Below, in pieces: positions 1 through 6,867 of a stretch of DNA of 10,834 nt (positions within the stretch are counted from its first letter, which is position 1; every line of letters starts with the position of its first letter). The stretch comes from Rhodobiaceae bacterium (GTDB taxonomy: Bacteria; Pseudomonadota; Alphaproteobacteria; Parvibaculales; Parvibaculaceae), in the NCBI GenBank assembly GCA_002746275.1, contig NVWR01000001.1:857294-868127 (forward strand). Direction: 5' to 3'. The notes below the pieces were generated by a model, which saw only the letters and a program-made list of their open reading frames with translations, searched no databases and was not told where the DNA came from. Made by a program: the position numbers and the translations under genes.

Positions 1-138
1 AGGCGAATGCAACGCAATCCTTGCGGCGTTCTTGAGAGCAAGTTTCGCTCTACTAGGTAAATTTTGCCTTAATCGATTTGTCCCCAGGTTTTGCCCTCAA
101 TGACAGCTCCCTTGAAACTGTTACCTCTTTCCATCCGC

Positions 139-153
139 TTAACCTGTTCTTAA
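139..153 (+). promoter_or_regulatory. CtrA-type binding box upstream of fliO
   Basis: The sequence TTAACCTGTTCTTAA is two TTAA half-sites separated by exactly 7 bases, the form known for the cell-cycle response regulator CtrA in Caulobacter and relatives. It ends 77 bp before the fliO ATG. CtrA activates early flagellar genes in Caulobacter, so it is the likely activator of fliO-fliP here. The motif match is read directly from the sequence; binding is inferred. Confidence 0.75.
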
Positions 154-162
154 GCATAAACC

Positions 163-177
163 CGGCAACATCTGCCC
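163..177 (+). promoter_or_regulatory. FlbD (ftr)-like inverted repeat in the fliO promoter
   Basis: CGGCAA-CAT-CTGCCC is an imperfect inverted repeat 9 bp downstream of the CtrA box. It has the same layout as the perfect CGGCAA-AAA-TTGCCG palindrome at 9986-10000 near flgF. In Caulobacter, FlbD binds similar ftr elements, and a CtrA box beside an ftr element is known at the fliF promoter, where FlbD represses. A similar timed shut-off of fliO-fliP is inferred. The consensus was compared from memory. Confidence 0.45.
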
Positions 178-230
178 AGTTACCGCATGAAATGCATGCG
201 CCATTAACTATTTCTGTCCGGGGGACGTTC

Positions 231-614
231 ATGGAAATCAATGACATTTTGCGCTTCGCATCAGCGCTGCTCTTCGTGGTCGGCCTCATTGCAGTCTGTG
301 CTTGGGGTGCGCGGCGATTGGGGCTCATGCAGATCGCTGGGAAGACGTCATTGGGCAGTCGGCTAGCTGTTGTGGAGACACTCGCCATCGACGCAAAACG
401 CAAGCTCCTGATTATCCGCCATGATGATCGCGAACATCTGATCATGCTTGGCGAACAGGATTTAATCTTGGAAGCAGGCCTGCCCGCGCGCACCGATTTG
501 GACGCCAAAGCCAAGTCCCCTTCCACAACCAACATGTCCACCCAGCATCTAACCGGATCAGTCGCCGGTCAGATGCAAAAAGTTGTATCTCTGCTGCGGG
601 AGCATCGCGCGTGA
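231..614 (+). CDS. fliO: Flagellar biosynthetic protein FliO
   Basis: Small membrane protein of the flagellar type III export apparatus; in the family FliO helps assemble the FliP ring at the inner membrane. The product is 127 residues, usual for FliO. It has one membrane segment at about residues 8-26, followed by a basic stretch (ARR) and a cytoplasmic beta-rich domain at about residues 44-83 (RLAVVETLAIDAKRKLLIIR, then HLIMLG) typical of the family. The rest is a polar tail. The ATG at 231 was chosen because a GGGGA ribosome-binding sequence lies just upstream and the FliO-like homology starts there. An in-frame extension back to 78 would cover the CtrA box and adds no recognisable sequence. 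The stop overlaps the fliP GTG start (GTGA), so the two are translationally coupled. Confidence 0.9.
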   Translation: MEINDILRFASALLFVVGLIAVCAWGARRLGLMQIAGKTSLGSRLAVVETLAIDAKRKLLIIRHDDREHLIMLGEQDLILEAGLPARTDLDAKAKSPSTTNMSTQHLTGSVAGQMQKVVSLLREHRA

Positions 615-1366
615 ATAACCGTCATCCAGTAATACGTATTGCTACTCTTGTTGCCGCGAGCCTATTCGTTCTCGTGAGTTTCAGTTTTCCGGCAGCCGCC
701 GAAACCATCAATGTCGACTTCTCTGAAGGATTTGGCCTGACGGAGCAGGTTGTTCAAATCATCGCGCTCGTCACAATCTTGAGCCTTGCGCCTTCAATTC
801 TCGTAATGGTCACTTCATTTGTACGCATCGTTGTCGTGCTTTCCCTGCTCCGCACAGCCTTAGGTGTTCAACAATCACCCCCTAATTCCGTGATTATTAG
901 CCTCTCCCTATTCCTCACAGCCTTTGTGATGGCACCGGTTTTCGAGACCGCCTATGAAACGGGGATAGCGCCACTGCTAAACGAGGAAATCGAAATCGGG
1001 GAAGCCTTTTCCCATTCCAGTAAACCTTTTCACGCCTTCATGTTGACCCAGGTGCGTGAAAAGGACCTCGAACTTTTCATGGACCTGTCAAAAACCCCGA
1101 CTGTGGAAAGCCCCGAGGACATCCCTCTTCACGTTATGGTTCCGGCTTTCATGATCAGTGAATTGAGACGAGCCTTTGAGATTGGCTTTCTTATTTTTGT
1201 GCCCTTTATTGTCATCGACCTGGTCGTCGCATCCGTCCTCATGTCTATGGGTATGATGATGCTACCACCCATCATTATTTCACTTCCGTTCAAGCTAATT
1301 TTCTTTGTTCTGGTGGATGGTTGGTACCTGATCGCGGGGTCACTGGTTAAAAGCTTCGGCATGTAA
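611..1366 (+). CDS. fliP: Flagellar type III export gate protein FliP
   Basis: Core channel subunit of the flagellar export gate in the inner membrane (with FliQ and FliR). The 251-residue product is the expected length. It has a cleavable-looking signal peptide (about residues 1-30, ending PAAA), which is characteristic of FliP. The family signature around residues 60-92 (MVTSFVRIVVVLSLLR, then GVQQSPPN) is present. So is the C-terminal signature (SMGMMMLPP, ISLPFKLIFFVL, then VDGWYLIAGSLVKSF). The four expected hydrophobic segments can be seen. The start is GTG, overlapping the fliO stop by 4 bases. fliQ, fliR and flhB do not follow, so the other gate genes must lie elsewhere. The next gene is convergent. 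Confidence 0.97.
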   Translation: MNNRHPVIRIATLVAASLFVLVSFSFPAAAETINVDFSEGFGLTEQVVQIIALVTILSLAPSILVMVTSFVRIVVVLSLLRTALGVQQSPPNSVIISLSLFLTAFVMAPVFETAYETGIAPLLNEEIEIGEAFSHSSKPFHAFMLTQVREKDLELFMDLSKTPTVESPEDIPLHVMVPAFMISELRRAFEIGFLIFVPFIVIDLVVASVLMSMGMMMLPPIIISLPFKLIFFVLVDGWYLIAGSLVKSFGM

Positions 1367-1487
1367 TGCCCTCGCTAGTAAACCAGTTCAGGTCCCCCAC
1401 ACGCGCGTCCCACATCACTAACTCCCCCAATGGGGCACCGCGACAATTGGTTCGACAATCACTCGTTTATGGGTCAGCTATTGATTG

Positions 1488-1502
1488 AGGCCAAAGCCTT
1501 TT
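1488..1502 (+). terminator. Weak hairpin plus short T run after fliP
   Basis: AGGC-CAAA-GCCT followed by TTT forms a 4-bp stem with a short T tail, about 120 bp after the fliP stop. It is the only terminator-like structure I can find between the convergent fliP and TPR genes, and the stem is too short to be convincing. Confidence 0.2.
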
Positions 1503-1541
1503 CACCTGATACACAGCATGTCAGTTCTGCACACTTCGTGC

Positions 1542-1625
1542 CTAGCTAGCTGGTCATAGTGCCTAGCTGAGTGGTCTTAGTTACTAGCTGAGTGGTCTTA
1601 GTTACTAGCTGAGTGGTCTTAGTTA
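1542..1625. repeat. 21-bp tandem repeat, four copies, overlapping the TPR gene 3' end
   Basis: Three identical copies of CTAGCTGAGTGGTCTTAGTT plus a final A lie head to tail at 1563-1583, 1584-1604 and 1605-1625. A diverged fourth copy sits at 1542-1562 (15 of 21 positions match by eye). The last copy contains the stop codon (1619-1621) and the last two sense codons of the minus-strand TPR gene. Read on the minus strand in the gene's frame, each identical unit supplies TAA and TAG stops. There are no spacers, so it is not a CRISPR. Its role is unknown; it could be a slippage-generated array or part of transcript-end processing. Confidence 0.95.
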
Positions 1626-4600
1626 ATTGCCGTCTCTTCATCGTCAGGCATTTCGGCAAAACTCTCTCTCATGCTTTCAACAAACAGGTCGAGTGTATCT
1701 GTCGCCGCGATATTGCGAGCCAGTTCACGGAATGCCACGCCCTGTGTTCCAATCGGATCGGTGACGACAGCAAACCCAGCTGCATCAGAGCTCGCCCGCA
1801 TTAAATCTCCATATTTTGAGCGAATGCGGTCCAGTCCTTCCGCGTTATCGGAGAGGGAGAACCCTATCGCGGCCCGCATCACACCAAATCGCTCAACTGC
1901 CGTCAGTTCCAAAGGATCGCGCCAGCGCTCGCCAAGAGCTTCTTCAAAACGAATTGCCGCAATATCCCACTGCTGACTGTCCCAATAGATATCAGCGATA
2001 AGACCAGCCACCTCTTCCCCCTCTGTTTCGGAGAGCAAATCAAGCGCGTGATCGTAAAGTCCAATGTCCGACAGCGCACGGGCTTCCAGCAACCGGCGCC
2101 TGTGCATCAGCATTTCAGGCAGTCGAACCTGCTTCGTCGAACGGATCGCTCGCAGAGCATTTTCAGGCTGATGGTTCATCAGTTCGATCAGGGCAAGCTT
2201 CGCAGCAACCTGAGCCCGAGCCGTCCCCCTCAAGCGATTTTCCACCTGATGACGCAACAACCCGGCGGCCTTGTCCAGAAGATCAACTTCAACCAGCCGG
2301 TCAGCAAGATGGCGAATAAGCGCATCCCCACGCCTGCCGATCGGGGTCAGCTCGCGAAAATTATAATAGATTGTGAGGGCTTCAACGGCGTCCATTTTGC
2401 CCGCATCACTTCCCAAATAAAGCTCAGCAAATGCCTCAGACATCCGGGATGCAATCCGACGTCCCCGTTGAGTTTCTGAAAATCTCCCGACAGCCGCCCG
2501 CCAAACTCTCAAGCCTTCAGCAATTCTTCCCTGAGCAACACGAATTTCACCAAGTTGTTCAAGAACGGCTAGCTCCAGATCATCCCCGCGCCACCTAAAC
2601 CGCAGTGACTCCAATTCCTCAGCCAATGCGTCGTCCGTAAGAGCGCCCAATTGGTGCCTCAGAAGGACATGAGCGAAATACGCCCGAGCGGCGATACCTC
2701 TATAATCAGATGTTTTCAGCGCATCGTAGATTTCCAACGCTTCATCAATACGCCCTGATGCTTCATATATCCGCGCCCGCGTGAGGTCAGCCTGCGCAAT
2801 CCAACGCCGCTCTTCCGTTTCAGCTGGCACACGGTCAAGGTTAAATTCCGCCGTACCAAAGTCTCCAGATGCCATTGCCGCCTCTGCGGCCTTAACCCGG
2901 AATAGCGCCTGAATATCTGGCGTATAGAACGCAAACGCCTGCTCTGCTCTTTCAAAAGCAGCCCAGGCTTCCTGCCATTCACCCAACTCCGCATAGGCAA
3001 CCCCGAGCCACAAGGCAATGTGCGGCTCTTCTGCCAGTGCCGGGACGGACAGATCAGAAACGGCCTCTTCTGGCCACCCTCTCATTATCCGTGCGACCCC
3101 CCGCAAAGCCCTAAACCCGAGGTCAGTGTCCAGGTCCTCGGAATCACGCAAAGCCGCCTCCAAGACAACATCAGCTTCAACGCCAAGACGATAACTCAAG
3201 AGGAATTTTGCATACCGCATCCTCAGTAAGGTGACTGTCTCCTCCGTCGCCGCCACGATTGCCGACTGGTGGTACTGCTTGCGCTCAATAAATGTTCTAC
3301 CCGGTGAAAACCGCCAGCGTTCAAAATCCAGCCGGACAGGCGTCACCGAGTTCTCTGCTTCTTCCTCAGGATCCGGCCTTTCTACGATCACAGGAACGCC
3401 CGAATAGGCCGGCCCGTCTGCGGCTGACAACGTCAAGCCCGATCCCCGCGAAACGCTTACCCCTTCCTCGGAAGTTCGAACGTAAAGATCATCAGCCCGC
3501 GAAACAAAAGCCAACCCTTGCGCTGTCGCGAGAGCCTGAAATTCAACGAAATTCCTCGGTGCAAGCAAGCCCTGCGGTGGCCCCGCCGCAGTCACAATCG
3601 CAACAAGATCTTGAATCACAGGGTCACGCACCCAGTGGACCTGGCCTGCCTCGGAGAGATCGAAGAGGACGTGAGGATCACCTGTATTGTCCCAGGTACG
3701 GGAAATGGCAACCGGACGCGTCGGTTCTACGATCACATCGCCCAGCGTTACGATCCACTGACCGTCCCTTTCTGCTGCAGCGACGAGCATGCGCTCTGGT
3801 GGAGTAAACTGAAAAATACTCGCCCGGGGCAACTGAAGAACATCAATCGTGCCGAGTCTCTCTTCGACCAGCGGATCAAGTTGAGAAAGGTCAAATTCCG
3901 CCTCCCTGTCGAATAATATCCAAACCCGGTTATCACGCTGGAAAATGGCTGCATCAACCTTCGCCGACCAAGGGAAAGTTAACCGAACACTTTTCCCCAT
4001 GAGTTCGGCACTGACCGTGAGATGACCATCGTTCCCACCCCCTGTGACAGCATCGTCATACTCCACGGCATCACCGTGCTGCATCGTCTCTGCTTCATGA
4101 TCCAATTCAACATCGGGTTCATGGGACATTTCTGCTTCTGCGACACTGGAATGGCCGTCTGTGTGATTGTCAGGCTCTTCTGCGGCCAATTCATCTGAAG
4201 GGTTATCCACATCATCCGGGTCGTGCACATCCACCACCTGCGCAGCATGATCAGCATGTACGGGCTGTTCCTCTCCCGATGCCTCCTGCGCGGCAGCCGC
4301 CTGCGCCTCGATGGCCCGAGCGCTATCAGCTTGCTGAACAACAGGTCCTGATGGTGCATGAGGAATGGGTAATAGTGGCGTTGGCGGTGCCGACGCAATC
4401 GGCCTGGTAACGTTCCCAAGTACAGGCGACACATCCAACACAACACTTAAATCTTCGCGAAAATCGCGAATTTTGACACCCGGTTCCGTTTCAATAAAGA
4501 CCGTGAGGCGCCCCTCAGACTCCGTTGTCCTTGCTGATTTGATGAAAGCGGGAGGATCAACGCGAAGGGCCGCAAGCGGCAGATCTGCAATCTGGTCAAA

Positions 4601-5266
4601 GGTGATCGTAATCCGATTATCACGAAATGCCGTGGAATAGAGAACCGGACGGTCCCATTCAAAAGCAAGCCGCGTCGTTCCGGGACGGGCACCAACTCGC
4701 AGAACAACACTTGGCGGGTTTTCTGCAATCTCCAAGGCGCGAGGCGTATCATCGACCCAGTCGGTTGCAAGACGTGCTTTTTCTGCCTCCTCTTTCGCCA
4801 ACCTCCGCAATACATGTGCGGGAAGCGGCGGCGGGGCACCTGTCCATGTCGCCGGTAGCAAGTCGACATAAAGTTCGTACCCTGCAGGGCGAGCAAGCAG
4901 CGTGAAATCAGATTTCATCGCAAACCGGAATGCTTTGCCGTTTTCATCTGCTCGGATGAGCGCAAAGTACCGTGGCATGCCTCGCAACAGGTCTTCAGTA
5001 TCGCCCTCCACAGCACGGTCGAATGTAACAACAAGCACGCTAGCCGAGATAAATGCTTCATAGCCGGGGAGGCGTTCGTCAACCTCACCTGGTTCGCTTG
5101 GGGCAGCTTGCTCTGGCCAGGCAATAACCAGGCGTCCATAGCCGTCATTCTCCACACCCTCGAGCAACACGGCATCAGCCGCAGCCACATTGGCGGAAAA
5201 AGCGACCGCAAAAAAGGCAGCTGCCAGTGAACCGCGAAGAGCGAGAAAAAGAAAACGTCCAGCCAT
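1619..5266 (-). CDS. Large secreted TPR protein with AMIN-like segments, flagellar cluster
   Basis: About 1,215 residues. The N-terminus is a signal peptide (residues 1-31, ending ANVAAA). No other membrane segment is visible, so the protein is probably periplasmic. Residues about 33-140, 186-282 and 416-520 are beta-rich and look like repeats of one module resembling AMIN-type peptidoglycan or secretin-associated domains (for example RLAFEWDRPV, NRITITFD, VRLTFPW, NRVWILFD). Residues about 290-416 are a Pro/Ala then Asp/Glu/His-rich low-complexity linker. Residues about 650-1150 are helical with TPR-like repeats (ALWLGVAYAELGEWQEAWAA, RARIYEASGRIDEALEIYDA). A TPR gene follows fliM/pflI in Caulobacter, so the context is conserved, but the exact function is unknown. 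I prefer the ATG at 5266 (TGATG overlap with the upstream stop, GGAGAGG at good distance); a GTG at 5269 is the alternative. Last gene of its operon; its 3' end lies in a 21-bp repeat. Confidence 0.85.
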   Translation of the reverse strand: MAGRFLFLALRGSLAAAFFAVAFSANVAAADAVLLEGVENDGYGRLVIAWPEQAAPSEPGEVDERLPGYEAFISASVLVVTFDRAVEGDTEDLLRGMPRYFALIRADENGKAFRFAMKSDFTLLARPAGYELYVDLLPATWTGAPPPLPAHVLRRLAKEEAEKARLATDWVDDTPRALEIAENPPSVVLRVGARPGTTRLAFEWDRPVLYSTAFRDNRITITFDQIADLPLAALRVDPPAFIKSARTTESEGRLTVFIETEPGVKIRDFREDLSVVLDVSPVLGNVTRPIASAPPTPLLPIPHAPSGPVVQQADSARAIEAQAAAAQEASGEEQPVHADHAAQVVDVHDPDDVDNPSDELAAEEPDNHTDGHSSVAEAEMSHEPDVELDHEAETMQHGDAVEYDDAVTGGGNDGHLTVSAELMGKSVRLTFPWSAKVDAAIFQRDNRVWILFDREAEFDLSQLDPLVEERLGTIDVLQLPRASIFQFTPPERMLVAAAERDGQWIVTLGDVIVEPTRPVAISRTWDNTGDPHVLFDLSEAGQVHWVRDPVIQDLVAIVTAAGPPQGLLAPRNFVEFQALATAQGLAFVSRADDLYVRTSEEGVSVSRGSGLTLSAADGPAYSGVPVIVERPDPEEEAENSVTPVRLDFERWRFSPGRTFIERKQYHQSAIVAATEETVTLLRMRYAKFLLSYRLGVEADVVLEAALRDSEDLDTDLGFRALRGVARIMRGWPEEAVSDLSVPALAEEPHIALWLGVAYAELGEWQEAWAAFERAEQAFAFYTPDIQALFRVKAAEAAMASGDFGTAEFNLDRVPAETEERRWIAQADLTRARIYEASGRIDEALEIYDALKTSDYRGIAARAYFAHVLLRHQLGALTDDALAEELESLRFRWRGDDLELAVLEQLGEIRVAQGRIAEGLRVWRAAVGRFSETQRGRRIASRMSEAFAELYLGSDAGKMDAVEALTIYYNFRELTPIGRRGDALIRHLADRLVEVDLLDKAAGLLRHQVENRLRGTARAQVAAKLALIELMNHQPENALRAIRSTKQVRLPEMLMHRRRLLEARALSDIGLYDHALDLLSETEGEEVAGLIADIYWDSQQWDIAAIRFEEALGERWRDPLELTAVERFGVMRAAIGFSLSDNAEGLDRIRSKYGDLMRASSDAAGFAVVTDPIGTQGVAFRELARNIAATDTLDLFVESMRESFAEMPDDEETAIN

Positions 5267-5910
5267 CACGACCTCTCCCCCCTTGCTCGACCAACAACAA
5301 TTACCAGCGCATCACCGGACACACCGGGTGTCACAAATCGCTCAACGGGAGCACCATATCCAAACTTACGGAACGCCCCAACGACACCGTCTGCTCTATC
5401 AAAAGCAAGCACCCAATCATTCTCAGGAACAGCTGCAAACACGCTGACCGGGTTCGCAACATTCGACAAAACAACCGCCAGATCAGATACCAGACCAAGC
5501 GCCATGGGTTTCAGTGTTTTCCCGCCTGCAGAAAATGCAAAATCTGAGGCAATATGAAGAATAAGGCGGTCGCCCTCAATCGACTGGGTAACAGGGCCAA
5601 CCTCTCCACCATTTTGCACAATCGGAACAATACCCCGATCAGATAGCACCGCAGACAAGTAACCGATTGTCAGATCAGCCAGAGGGTCTGATCGAGCTGA
5701 ATATCGTTCAGCTGAATTGTCAGTCGTGGAAAGAACCGTCGCTGTCGACCCACCTATGCGCGTGCCACTCCCCTTTTCAGAAAAAGGGGCTGACATGGAA
5801 TACATGAGCACAAAAAGCGCAACCAAAATTGCGGTGAGGTCAGCGAACGTCAGCAACCATAAGGGAGACGTCGGGGCTTCATCAGCCACACCTGACAAAG
5901 GAGCGTTCAT
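5266..5910 (-). CDS. MotB-like protein (Asp-containing) with degenerate OmpA-like domain
   Basis: 214 residues. A single membrane helix at about residues 17-39 (PLWLLTFADLTAILVALF) matches the MotB N-terminal helix. Asp24 falls on the conserved proton-binding Asp (Asp32 in E. coli MotB), with the Leu-Phe at +8/+9 in place of MotB Phe-Phe. The C-terminal part (about 110-210) follows the OmpA/MotB fold: DRLILHIASDFAFSAGGKTL, then NDWVLAFDRADGVV, which corresponds to the NWELSxxRA segment. The GHTD loop that helps bind peptidoglycan is replaced by AAVPE, so binding may be altered. The ATG overlaps the upstream motB-like stop (ATGA), with GGGGAG about 6 bases before the start. It overlaps the TPR gene start at its own stop. 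No motA is adjacent. It may be a stator variant or a non-conducting envelope anchor; calling it the main stator MotB is not justified. Confidence 0.8.
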   Translation of the reverse strand: MNAPLSGVADEAPTSPLWLLTFADLTAILVALFVLMYSMSAPFSEKGSGTRIGGSTATVLSTTDNSAERYSARSDPLADLTIGYLSAVLSDRGIVPIVQNGGEVGPVTQSIEGDRLILHIASDFAFSAGGKTLKPMALGLVSDLAVVLSNVANPVSVFAAVPENDWVLAFDRADGVVGAFRKFGYGAPVERFVTPGVSGDALVIVVGRARGERS

Positions 5911-6710
5911 TTGTCACTCCCCGGCAAAACATAGAAGCGAAATGTGACGAAAGATTCCGCAGTTTCCCTGACACCAACTGCGATCTGTTCTGGTGGCGCC
6001 CCATCTGCCAGCAATAACCGAGCAAGCGATGCTGCGCGGCGCACATCCAGCCTTTGCGCAGGTGTCGCAGGGACAAGCACGGCCAAGTGACGGCGGTCCC
6101 CATTTTTTGCGAGCAGCGGGGCTATCTCGTGAAAGAGAGACCGTTGGTCCGCCCGCACGGCCGCGGCCCCATCCACAAACAAAAGACTAGGGTCGACCCC
6201 CATATCAAATGAAACAGATCCGGTTGCTGGCCGCTGACTTCCAACCGAAGAAAATACAGTCTCGATTTCAGCAGCATAGGCTCCCGATGCAGGTTGAGCC
6301 CCCGTTTGCAGTAGAGGCAAGGCAGCACCATTCGCCTCGTTCACATCGTCCCTCTGTCCACTACGCAAAACACCGAATGCCGATTGAATACCACCGATCA
6401 CAGGACCAACGCGGCTTTGATCAAAGGTTGTGTTAGCGCTCAGCGCCAAAAAGAAAGTAAGCAACATCAAAAACAATGACAGCTGGAGCATCGTCGTAAC
6501 GTCAAACGCTTCTTGCTCAAGAACGACGTCCTCATCGGCAGACAAATCACCGGCAACAGAACGCAGCAAAGCGCCGGGCGCCGGGGTCTCTTTCTGCCCT
6601 GCTCCATCAAACCCTGCCATGTCTGTCTGTCGCTGTTCGCCTGTCGTCACCTTTGCCTGCCCGGCTCCCTTAGCCGTCGATTGCGCGACCCGCTTCCGAA
6701 TCGCTCTCAC
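5907..6710 (-). CDS. MotB-like protein lacking the proton-binding Asp
   Basis: 267 residues. It has a polar basic N-terminal segment (1-65), one membrane helix at about 71-92 (VTTMLQLSLFLMLLTFFLAL), and a periplasmic part with an OmpA-like C-terminus at about 172-262 (LLFVDGAAAVRADQRSLFHE, then RRAASLARLLLADGAPPEQI, the usual RA...L...G...I pattern). Aligned on the Phe-Phe of the MotB helix, Ser78 falls where MotB has its essential Asp, so proton conduction by this chain is unlikely. The GHTD motif is also absent. The start is GTG at 6710, just after an in-frame TAA, without a clear ribosome-binding site; ATG at residue 31 is an alternative that still precedes the helix. First gene of a three-gene unit with 1-4 base overlaps, 85 bp downstream of a CtrA-type box. 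It may pair with the Asp-containing homologue next door. Confidence 0.75.
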   Translation of the reverse strand: MRAIRKRVAQSTAKGAGQAKVTTGEQRQTDMAGFDGAGQKETPAPGALLRSVAGDLSADEDVVLEQEAFDVTTMLQLSLFLMLLTFFLALSANTTFDQSRVGPVIGGIQSAFGVLRSGQRDDVNEANGAALPLLQTGAQPASGAYAAEIETVFSSVGSQRPATGSVSFDMGVDPSLLFVDGAAAVRADQRSLFHEIAPLLAKNGDRRHLAVLVPATPAQRLDVRRAASLARLLLADGAPPEQIAVGVRETAESFVTFRFYVLPGSDK

Positions 6711-6795
6711 CCATTACCCAGAATGCCCGGATTTTGGAGGTTTTGCGAAGCAGGATGGCGCGTTTATTACTGCTTTAAGCTTAAGGAGGGCGCGG

Positions 6796-6810
6796 TAAAC
6801 GTGTCGTTAA
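6796..6810 (-). promoter_or_regulatory. CtrA-type box upstream of the motB-like/TPR operon
   Basis: On the minus strand this reads TTAA-CGACACG-TTTA followed by CC: correct 7-base spacing and one mismatch to TTAA-N7-TTAA. It lies in the 157-bp gap after the motE stop, 85 bp before the GTG of the first motB-like gene. That distance closely matches the boxes before fliO and fliL. It suggests the three-gene unit has its own CtrA-controlled promoter rather than depending only on read-through from fliL. Confidence 0.55.
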
Positions 6811-6867
6811 GAAACAAGCCTCCGGCCCACAAAAAGCGAGCGATACGCCGGATCAAAAAGCCTTCCC

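Noticed and set aside
35..52. Short inverted repeat AGAGC...GCTCT at the left edge as a terminator of an upstream gene
   Set aside because: The stem is 5 bp with a 7-base loop and no immediate T run, and no upstream gene end can be identified in the first 60 bases.
78..230. In-frame N-terminal extension of fliO starting at 78
   Set aside because: It would place the CtrA box and the FlbD-like site inside the coding region. The ATG at 231 has a good ribosome-binding site and matches where FliO proteins begin.
53..541. Minus-strand open frame of 162 codons over fliO
   Set aside because: It is antisense to the well-supported fliO, has no recognisable domain, and its composition is that of a reverse-complement shadow.
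1367..1541. Search for fliQ or a small gene or RNA after fliP
   Set aside because: No frame encodes a FliQ-like or other recognisable protein, and no tRNA or strong RNA structure is evident; only the weak hairpin at 1488-1502 stands out.
1542..1625. CRISPR-like array
   Set aside because: The 21-bp units are directly adjacent with no spacers, so this is a simple tandem repeat.
2048..4905. Several plus-strand open frames of 60-171 codons inside the TPR gene
   Set aside because: All are antisense to a continuous 1,215-codon gene with a signal peptide and domain structure. None shows a family motif or a clear ribosome-binding site.
5757..5766. TGGCAC sequence on the minus strand that could be a sigma-54 -24 element
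   Set aside because: There is no GC-containing -12 block at the required spacing, and it lies inside the Asp-containing motB-like gene.
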